Positions 1-5,297 of a stretch of 10,352 nucleotides of DNA are shown one piece after another. Positions within the stretch are counted from its first letter, which is position 1. Every line of letters starts with the position of its first letter. Made by a program: the position numbers and the translations under genes. Below the pieces are notes generated by a model. It ran no database searches. It was not told the origin of the DNA and saw nothing but the letters and a program-made list of their open reading frames with translations. This DNA is from Oligoflexaceae bacterium (GTDB lineage Bacteria > Bdellovibrionota_B > Oligoflexia > Oligoflexales > Oligoflexaceae), in the NCBI GenBank assembly GCA_947474445.1, contig CANJJY010000136.1, positions 1-10,352 of the forward strand. The letters are read 5' to 3'.

Positions 1-1037
1 ATCTGACGATGGACGAACCGATGTGCCTCCGCATCGATGGGGAAATCGTCCGTCTCTCTGATCAGAAGATCAATGAAGATCAGATGCGCACCTACCTGCT
101 ACCGATCATTCCACCGCGCAATCGCGAGGAATTCGCGAAAATTCACGACACTGACTTTGCCTACGAAGTACCGGGTCTGGCTCGCTTTCGGGTGAATGTC
201 TTTAGAGATCGGCAGGGCGTCGGCGCTGTTTTGCGGCAAATTCCTGACAAAGTCCTATCCGCCGATGACCTTGGATTATCACCGGCGATCCGCAAACTCT
301 GTGAGCTTCACAAAGGGCTCGTCGTGGTCACTGGACCGACGGGATCAGGCAAGTCCACCACCCTCGCCGCGATGGTCGATTTGATCAACGAAACCCGCAC
401 CGATCATATTCTGACCATCGAAGATCCTATCGAATTCGTGCATAAGCAAAAGCGCTGCCTCATCAATCAGCGCGAAGTTCACAAGCACACGGGTTCCTTC
501 GCGCGGGCTCTGCGAGCCGCCTTACGGGAAGACCCAGACATCATCCTGATCGGTGAGATGCGAGATTTGGAGACGGTTGAAATCGCCATTGAAACGGCTG
601 AAACAGGTCACCTCGTCTTCGGCACACTCCACACCAACACCGCTATATCGACCGTCGATCGGCTTATCGATCAATTTCCCGCCGATCAACAGGAACAGGT
701 TCGCGTGATGCTGGCAGAGTCGCTGAAAGGTGTCGTCTCGCAGACGCTGATCAAAAAGAAGGGTGGAGGGCGCGTAGCCGCCCAAGAGATCCTGCTCGTC
801 GACAAAGCGGTCGCCAGTTTGATTCGGGAAGGCAATACTCACATGGTGCAAAACCATATGCAGACTCAGAAGGCCAAAGGCAACATTCAACTCAACGATG
901 CGCTGATGACTCTGGTCACCAAAGGCCTGATCGACCCGCGAGACGCCTACATGAAATCGATTGAAAAAGAGGCCCTCGTGCTGCTCTTGCAACAAAAAGG
1001 CATCAACCTCGATGCGGCTATGAAATCAGTGTCTTGA
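1..1037 (+). CDS. pilT: Type IV pilus retraction ATPase PilT (5' end cut off by window)
   Basis: PilT is the cytoplasmic hexameric ATPase that depolymerises type IV pili and drives twitching motility. Numbered from the ATG at base 9, the protein shows the Walker A box GPTGSGKST (109-117), the Asp box LTIEDPIE (135-142), Walker B IILIGEMRD (178-186), the His box TGHLVFGTLHT (199-209) and the PilT-type C-terminal motif seen as SLIREG (270-275; AIRNLIRE in well-known PilTs). The reading frame stays open to base 3, and the codons before the ATG fit the usual N-terminal 'SDLHL' strand of PilT. The true start is therefore probably about 20-25 codons outside the window, and the ATG at 9 is internal. 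The protein continues about 25 residues past the usual end with a short helical tail (318-342). PilT is preferred over PilU on the overall match and the LIRE motif. Its stop lies six bases from the stop of the convergent FAD gene. Confidence 0.93.
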   Translation, partial: LTMDEPMCLRIDGEIVRLSDQKINEDQMRTYLLPIIPPRNREEFAKIHDTDFAYEVPGLARFRVNVFRDRQGVGAVLRQIPDKVLSADDLGLSPAIRKLCELHKGLVVVTGPTGSGKSTTLAAMVDLINETRTDHILTIEDPIEFVHKQKRCLINQREVHKHTGSFARALRAALREDPDIILIGEMRDLETVEIAIETAETGHLVFGTLHTNTAISTVDRLIDQFPADQQEQVRVMLAESLKGVVSQTLIKKKGGGRVAAQEILLVDKAVASLIREGNTHMVQNHMQTQKAKGNIQLNDALMTLVTKGLIDPRDAYMKSIEKEALVLLLQQKGINLDAAMKSVS

Positions 1038-1043
1038 CGTCCC

Positions 1044-2252
1044 TTAACGCAGAGGTTTACAAACTTCTGCCACGATAGAGGGGATGGGATCGCCATTGAT
1101 AATATCAGCGAGTATTTTCGCACTGCCATGAGCCCAGGAAAAACCATGCCCCGTGTAACCGGCGACCGTGAAAACCCGCGGGCTATCCGTGGGTCCGATA
1201 AAAGGAAATCCAGTTTTTGATGCAGCCATGATTCCAGCCCACGAATATTCCCACTCTATCTTTTCCTTGAGCTGATAATGGCGATCGACAAAGGCGCGAA
1301 GTCCTCGCTCGACTTCGGGGTTCGGCGTCAGATCGTAAGTCCCGACTTCGCCATGCGGCGTGTGATTGCGCCAGCCGCCTATCATCAGCCGGTTGTCTTC
1401 TGTGCGCAAGGCATATTCATAACCATGATCAAAGCTATGGGGATAGGTCACGGGCAAGGCGTGACGCAGCGGTTTGGACGTGATGATTTGGCCTCGAAAG
1501 GGCTCCACCAGCCGGTGCGCAGCGAAGAAACGTGAAAGCAAAGGCGAGTAGGCATTGGCCGCAATAATCGCTGCTTCGTAGGAAATGTCTCCCCATCCTT
1601 CTGAGCTGACGATGACTTTATCGCCTTTTTCCTCAACCGCTGTGACTTTTACTCCCGATCGATAGGTGAGTCCTCGATCGAGACAATGCTGCAAGAGACC
1701 ATTGCGAAACTTGACCGGATGGGCCTGCGCAGAACCTGCTTCAAAGCGCCCGCCATAGGTTTGCCGGAAGCCGAGGGTTTCAAGTTTCTCCTGATCTACA
1801 TACGAACTTTCAAAGCCAAAGCTCTTCAAGTAGGCGATCGATTGTTTGATCTCCTTATCTTCCGCTTCATCGATGGCGATAACGAGATATCCATCCTGAC
1901 GATAGTCCACCTGAAGCCCGAGCCGGGCGATCGTTTCCCGTACCTCGTGACACACATGGATCGAAAGGTTCCAAAGGTCTTTCGCGACCTCTGCGCCATG
2001 CAGAGCAACCAAAGCTTGCATCGATTCGACGGTTCCGTAAAGGATGTGGCCGCAGTTGCGAAAAGTGGCCGCCTCTTCTGGAGCCGTATCGACGAGAACC
2101 AGATCCTCATAGCCTTTTTCGAGGAGCCAATAGGCAGCGCTTACCCCCGAGAGTCCAGAGCCTATGATACAGATGTGGCCTTCGGGCGGACGTTCACGTC
2201 GCCCGAGGAGGAGCGGTACATCGAGCCAGTAAGGACGAGCCTGTTTTTTCAT
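1044..2252 (-). CDS. FAD-dependent oxidoreductase, DAO family (PuuB-like)
   Basis: The 402-residue protein is a flavoenzyme of the D-amino-acid oxidase/glycine oxidase fold. The dinucleotide-binding motif ICIIGSGLSGVSAAYWL is at residues 27-43, with the acidic end of strand two at D55. The C-terminal FAD-binding segment VAGYTGHGFSWAHGSAK lies near residue 370. Overall layout resembles gamma-glutamylputrescine oxidase (PuuB) and related amine oxidases, so oxidation of an amine or amino acid is likely, but the substrate cannot be read from sequence. The usual G-R-N-G-G turn after strand two appears here as FRNCGH (64-69), which sets it apart from typical PuuB. No signal peptide or membrane segment is seen, so it is probably cytoplasmic. 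The gene overlaps mtgA by four bases (ATGA) and has a strong ribosome binding site inside the mtgA end, so the two are translationally coupled. A functional link with cell-wall synthesis is only an inference. Confidence 0.88.
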   Translation of the reverse strand: MKKQARPYWLDVPLLLGRRERPPEGHICIIGSGLSGVSAAYWLLEKGYEDLVLVDTAPEEAATFRNCGHILYGTVESMQALVALHGAEVAKDLWNLSIHVCHEVRETIARLGLQVDYRQDGYLVIAIDEAEDKEIKQSIAYLKSFGFESSYVDQEKLETLGFRQTYGGRFEAGSAQAHPVKFRNGLLQHCLDRGLTYRSGVKVTAVEEKGDKVIVSSEGWGDISYEAAIIAANAYSPLLSRFFAAHRLVEPFRGQIITSKPLRHALPVTYPHSFDHGYEYALRTEDNRLMIGGWRNHTPHGEVGTYDLTPNPEVERGLRAFVDRHYQLKEKIEWEYSWAGIMAASKTGFPFIGPTDSPRVFTVAGYTGHGFSWAHGSAKILADIINGDPIPSIVAEVCKPLR

Positions 2253-3346
2253 GGCGGTCCTCCTTCCGGTGAGGTGGGCACCTCCGCCTCAGGCGCCGCT
2301 TTTTCCTGACCTTCACTCGCGGGATCGGGGGGAAGCGGAGACTGATCGCTGGGCGGAAGTTGGCCCACAGGGGGTTCTTCCATCTTTGCATCGGGACTTG
2401 AAGCGGCAGGCGATGGCGCTCCGTCCTCGCTTGGATTCTCTGAGGCAGGCAGAGGCAGAGACAGATCCGCCGGCGCATCCGCTGATTCCGAAGCAGCAAC
2501 AGGCGCCGGCTCTGAGGGGTTTTCCGTCATCTCCCGACGCAGTTCATCCATGCGCTTCATCAGTTCTTCGGCTGCAGCTGCATCGCGTCCACCGCGCGAC
2601 TGGGTCGCGTAACGATCGACAGCGCGCAGGGTAACGGCGATCCGTTGAGCGCGCCTTTGAAAAGGTCGGGTGCGGGTCTTCGGATTGTTTTTCTTGGGAC
2701 TGGGAAGACTGGCTGCGAGTTCGATCGCCTGCGATGTGCTTAGCTGGTGGGCGCTCACGTTATAGTAGGTGCGCGCCGCCGCTTCGAGGCCGAAGACACC
2801 GGGACCAAATTCAGCAACATTCAAGTATATATGTAGGATTTCTGCCTTGCTGAGGTGTGCTTCCAGAGCGTAGGTGAGGAGCAGCTCGTGGAATTTTCTC
2901 AGTGGATTCCTGGCCAGACTCAAAAACATATTCTTAGCCGTCTGCTGCGTGATGGTACTCGCGCCAAGCAGAATCTTGCCATGACGGTAGTTGTAGTCCA
3001 TGGCATCCTGGAGCGCTTGCACATCGATACCGTCGTGTTCATAGAATCGGGAATCTTCGGCGATAACAAACACGTTCTTGATGGCTTTAGGAAAAGGCTT
3101 TTGGACGGGCGTCCATCGCAGAGTGGGAAGCTTGGGATCAGACTCTCTTTGCTCTTTATAATCTGAGATCAGAGCCGAAGGCGGGACCTTTCCCTTCTTC
3201 AACTCCTGCCAATCGGGCCAAATCCACACAAAGAAAAGAGCTTCCGCCAGGAGGAGAGCACCGATGCCACCGAGAAGAATACGCCACCAGAGTTTTCGAT
3301 GCGACTGCGGCGGCAATGCTTTGAGTTGAGTATCCGTCTCTTCCAT
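2249..3346 (-). CDS. mtgA: Monofunctional peptidoglycan glycosyltransferase (GT51) with long disordered tail
   Basis: This enzyme polymerises lipid II into glycan strands at the outer face of the inner membrane. A single N-terminal membrane anchor spans about residues 20-43 (WWRILLGGIGALLL and following). GT51 motifs follow in order: IAEDSRFYEHDGID (95-108, catalytic Glu97), GASTITQQTAKNMFLS (128-143), RKFHELLLTYALE (150-162) and KAEILHIYLNVAEFG (167-181). There is no transpeptidase domain, so it is the monofunctional MtgA type rather than a class A PBP. MtgA proteins are usually about 240 residues. This one has 365, because a tail from about residue 273 is almost all Pro, Ala, Glu, Ser and Asp and should be disordered in the periplasm. 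The ATG is preceded by AGAGGA nine bases upstream (3356-3361). The gene is first in a two-gene unit with the FAD oxidoreductase. Confidence 0.92.
   Translation of the reverse strand: MEETDTQLKALPPQSHRKLWWRILLGGIGALLLAEALFFVWIWPDWQELKKGKVPPSALISDYKEQRESDPKLPTLRWTPVQKPFPKAIKNVFVIAEDSRFYEHDGIDVQALQDAMDYNYRHGKILLGASTITQQTAKNMFLSLARNPLRKFHELLLTYALEAHLSKAEILHIYLNVAEFGPGVFGLEAAARTYYNVSAHQLSTSQAIELAASLPSPKKNNPKTRTRPFQRRAQRIAVTLRAVDRYATQSRGGRDAAAAEELMKRMDELRREMTENPSEPAPVAASESADAPADLSLPLPASENPSEDGAPSPAASSPDAKMEEPPVGQLPPSDQSPLPPDPASEGQEKAAPEAEVPTSPEGGPP
2259..2265 (-). promoter_or_regulatory. Strong ribosome binding site for the FAD oxidoreductase
   Basis: The minus strand reads AAGGAGG here, six bases before the ATG at 2252-2250. 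It lies within the last codons of mtgA, whose TGA overlaps that ATG. This fixes the start of the FAD gene and indicates coupled translation. Confidence 0.8.
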
Positions 3347-3383
3347 CGATCTCTGTCCTCTGTATCTCTTCGTTGCTTGTCAG

Positions 3384-3430
3384 AAAAAAATTCTTATTTG
3401 CCGCAAGCAAGCTCCGGCCTTGCTTACGGC
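3384..3430 (-). terminator. Candidate terminator-like hairpin upstream of mtgA
   Basis: Bases 3400-3411 and 3419-3430 form a 12-bp stem with a 7-base loop. The single imperfect pair (3404 with 3426) is a G-U wobble when read on the minus strand but a C-A mismatch on the plus strand. Minus-strand transcription then meets seven T (3390-3384) after a nine-base gap. The gap is longer than in a textbook intrinsic terminator, so the site could instead be a leader structure for mtgA. Confidence 0.4.
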
Positions 3431-3454
3431 ATCGGCCACACACTTGTTCTTTGG

Positions 3455-3620
3455 CGTGGCCGTAGACTTAGCCTTAACCTTAGCCATTGTGCGTGATCGT
3501 GATCATGTGCAAAAGACCTTTCCCTCTTCGTCTTACGAAGACCACGAGAAGGCTTTAAGGCAAAGGGGCAGGCTAGGATCACGATCACGCACAATGGCTA
3601 AGGCAAGGTCTATGGCCATG
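3455..3620. repeat. Long imperfect inverted repeat (possible MITE-like element or structured RNA)
   Basis: Bases 3478-3504 are an exact 27-base reverse complement of 3577-3603. Outside these, 3455-3467 pairs with 3608-3620 with only G-U type differences, and a six-base asymmetry separates the outer and inner stems. The 72-base centre holds its own 7-bp hairpin (3525-3531 with 3535-3541, loop CTT). The arms contain a twofold CGTGAT hexamer. Three non-Watson-Crick positions (3456/3619, 3462/3613, 3468/3607) are all G-U wobbles if the plus strand is transcribed. No T run follows either end, so it is not a classic terminator. No clear target-site duplication is visible. Confidence 0.75.
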
Positions 3621-3703
3621 ACTACGTTCTATTGACTGATGGCCGACGTCAATGACAAGGCCCAATCTCCGGTTTTTTCCTCCGCGAAAAGATTGATTTT
3701 TAC

Positions 3704-5179
3704 TCAGGCATGCAAACGTCTGACCAATTCAAAGAGAGCATTGAAGGGAGCTCCGGTCGCTCCAAAGGCGGAACCTGGATAATCACCACTCCAGTTCCAG
3801 CAGCTTGCGAAAATATCGAAATGAACAAAGGGTCCGTCGGCGAATTCGCGAAGAAAATGTGCTGCCACGTTCGAACCGCCGCCGATATTCGCATGGGAAG
3901 GCAAGCGCCCCATATTCGTCAGATCGCCTGCCTTGCTCGTGTTGGCGATTTTAAAAGGCAAAAAATCTTCCCAGCAACTGAATCGCTCACCCCATTTACC
4001 TCCTGCCTCATGTAGCGCGGCCTGCAGGGGAGCAGGCGCAAAATGCACCGCAGAAAAATAGGGACTGAACTGACGCAAAGAAGCGGTCGTCAACGTCGCT
4101 GCGCAGAGGGTCAAACGAGGATGATAGCGGCTATGAGCATAGCTCAGCGCATCGGCGAGAATCAGACGCCCTTCGGCATCGGTGTGCTCGATGAAGACCT
4201 TGATCCCCTTATGGCTTTGCACCAGGACTCCCGGCTTCATCGCATTGGCATCGACTAGATTTTCACAGCTGGGTATAACGAGCAGCAGGGGTTGGTCGTA
4301 TCCGCTTTTGACGAGCGCCATAAAAAGCTGGCACATCAGGGCCGCTCCGCCCATATCATTTTTCATCGCATTGACAAAGCCTTCGAAAGGTTTGACATTG
4401 ATGCCGCCCGTATCGAAAGTAATCCCCTTGCCGAGCAGCATAAGAGGTTTCTTGCCATCTTTACCGAGCTGCGATCCCACCAGAAAACAGCGCGAGGGGG
4501 AACGCTGCGAGCCTTGTCCTACGGCGAGAAGAAGATTCATGCCTTCTTTCTTCAGTTCATCCAATCCCAATTCTTCAAAGCTGCAGCTGTGCGCAGCGGC
4601 GAAGGTCTTGAGCCGTCGGCCTATCTCCAGCGAAGTGAGTTCGTCAGGATTCTCATTGATCCAGCGGCGATAGCCAAGCAAGCCTTCCCACCGCGCGGTG
4701 CTATATGGATCATGGGCCACGACGCTGCTCTCTGTGGCTTGAAGCAGCTCCGCACTTTCCCAATCGTTACCATCATCGTTGGGCCGCATCTGCGAAACGT
4801 AAGCATCTTCCGCGAGAGCAATATCCTGGGAGATGTCAGGTGATTCAAACACCAGAGCGCAGAGGCGGTTGACCTTGAAATGTTGACGCAAAGAACGGAA
4901 GAAATGGGAAAGGACCCAACGGCGTTCGAGACTGTGACGTCCCCATTGCTTCCATTCGACGACGGCATAGGGTCGACGTGGATCGGTCAGGCCGATCGAA
5001 ATTTTTGCATAATGAAGGTCGCGTTGGAGAGCCGGTATCGCTCGACTTTTGAGTTCTTGAACCCAAGGTGCACTCGCTCCGCCTTCGCGGGCCGGCTCGA
5101 GGACTAAGAGAAAACTGTCCTCGGTATGGGCGAGAGCAGGGTATTGATTAGCGACCTGACGGCGTTGCAAGAGCGACAT
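3704..5179 (-). CDS. M17 family metallopeptidase (leucyl aminopeptidase-like)
   Basis: This 491-residue protein belongs to the M17 aminopeptidases, cytosolic two-metal enzymes that remove N-terminal residues from peptides. Numbered from the ATG at 5179, the expected E. coli PepA residues are present: metal ligands K251, D256 (GKGITFDTGG, 250-259), D275 (MKNDMGGAA), D334 and E336 (TDAEGRLIL), and catalytic K263 (NVKP) and R338. The C-terminal FGATGAPFNALF segment is also typical. The N-terminal half is not recognisable to me, as is common in the family. The invariant-looking Asn of the NTDAEGRL signature is His here (H332). I chose ATG 5179 because GAGG lies seven bases upstream (5187-5190). 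An in-frame TTG at 5206 lacks such a site. The gene follows the DUF455/ATP-grasp gene by 118 bases on the same strand. It could be the general aminopeptidase or a specialised paralog, so I give no symbol. Confidence 0.9.
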   Translation of the reverse strand: MSLLQRRQVANQYPALAHTEDSFLLVLEPAREGGASAPWVQELKSRAIPALQRDLHYAKISIGLTDPRRPYAVVEWKQWGRHSLERRWVLSHFFRSLRQHFKVNRLCALVFESPDISQDIALAEDAYVSQMRPNDDGNDWESAELLQATESSVVAHDPYSTARWEGLLGYRRWINENPDELTSLEIGRRLKTFAAAHSCSFEELGLDELKKEGMNLLLAVGQGSQRSPSRCFLVGSQLGKDGKKPLMLLGKGITFDTGGINVKPFEGFVNAMKNDMGGAALMCQLFMALVKSGYDQPLLLVIPSCENLVDANAMKPGVLVQSHKGIKVFIEHTDAEGRLILADALSYAHSRYHPRLTLCAATLTTASLRQFSPYFSAVHFAPAPLQAALHEAGGKWGERFSCWEDFLPFKIANTSKAGDLTNMGRLPSHANIGGGSNVAAHFLREFADGPFVHFDIFASCWNWSGDYPGSAFGATGAPFNALFELVRRLHA

Positions 5180-5236
5180 TCTAAAACCTCGCGAGTGATG
5201 ACCCAAGCCCTGCGACCCCTCCGTCGCGTAGTGCTA

Positions 5237-5272
5237 CAAACCCCTCAGTTTGCAGGTCCCCTCAGTCTGAGG
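5237..5272. repeat. Direct repeat and small hairpins between two minus-strand genes
   Basis: The nine bases CCCCTCAGT occur at 5241-5249 and again at 5258-5266, 17 bases apart. Each copy sits in a short inverted repeat: CAAAC/GTTTG (5237-5241 and 5248-5252), and CCTCAG/CTGAGG (5260-5265 and 5267-5272). No T run follows on the minus strand, so a terminator is not supported. The pair could be a protein site upstream of the peptidase or chance. Confidence 0.35.
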
Positions 5273-5297
5273 CAAGAAGATTTGACAAACTGGAACC

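Larger units (their letters stand above)
3347..3703. other. Intergenic region with hairpins, no convincing gene
   Basis: This 357-base gap separates the end of the M17 peptidase from the start of mtgA, both on the minus strand. It must hold the mtgA promoter and probably the end of the upstream transcript. I could not pick a convincing -35/-10 pair. Two structures stand out, a hairpin next to a T run (3384-3430) and a long inverted repeat (3455-3620). Bases 3621-3703 show nothing clear apart from a weak six-base inverted repeat. Confidence 0.6.

Noticed and set aside
522..995. A 157-codon minus-strand frame inside pilT
   Set aside because: It is antisense to conserved PilT Walker B and His-box coding sequence.
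1686..2309. A 207-codon plus-strand frame opposite the FAD oxidoreductase gene
   Set aside because: It lies antisense to a gene with clear family motifs, has no recognisable domain and no supporting ribosome binding site.
3533..3619. A 28-codon minus-strand frame starting in the right arm of the inverted repeat
   Set aside because: No ribosome binding site precedes it, and its coding pattern is a by-product of the repeat.
3455..3620. Long inverted repeat as an intrinsic terminator or insertion sequence
   Set aside because: No T run follows either arm, no transposase is encoded, and no target-site duplication is seen. It is kept only as an unexplained repeat.
3420..3635. A 71-codon plus-strand frame through the inverted repeat
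   Set aside because: Its sequence is explained by the repeat arms, there is no ribosome binding site, and the peptide pattern recurs on the opposite strand for the same reason.
4292..4843. A 183-codon plus-strand frame inside the M17 gene
   Set aside because: It is antisense to catalytic motifs of the peptidase and shows no family of its own.
5180..5206. TTG at 5206 as start of the M17 gene
   Set aside because: No ribosome binding site precedes it, while ATG 5179 has GAGG at good spacing.
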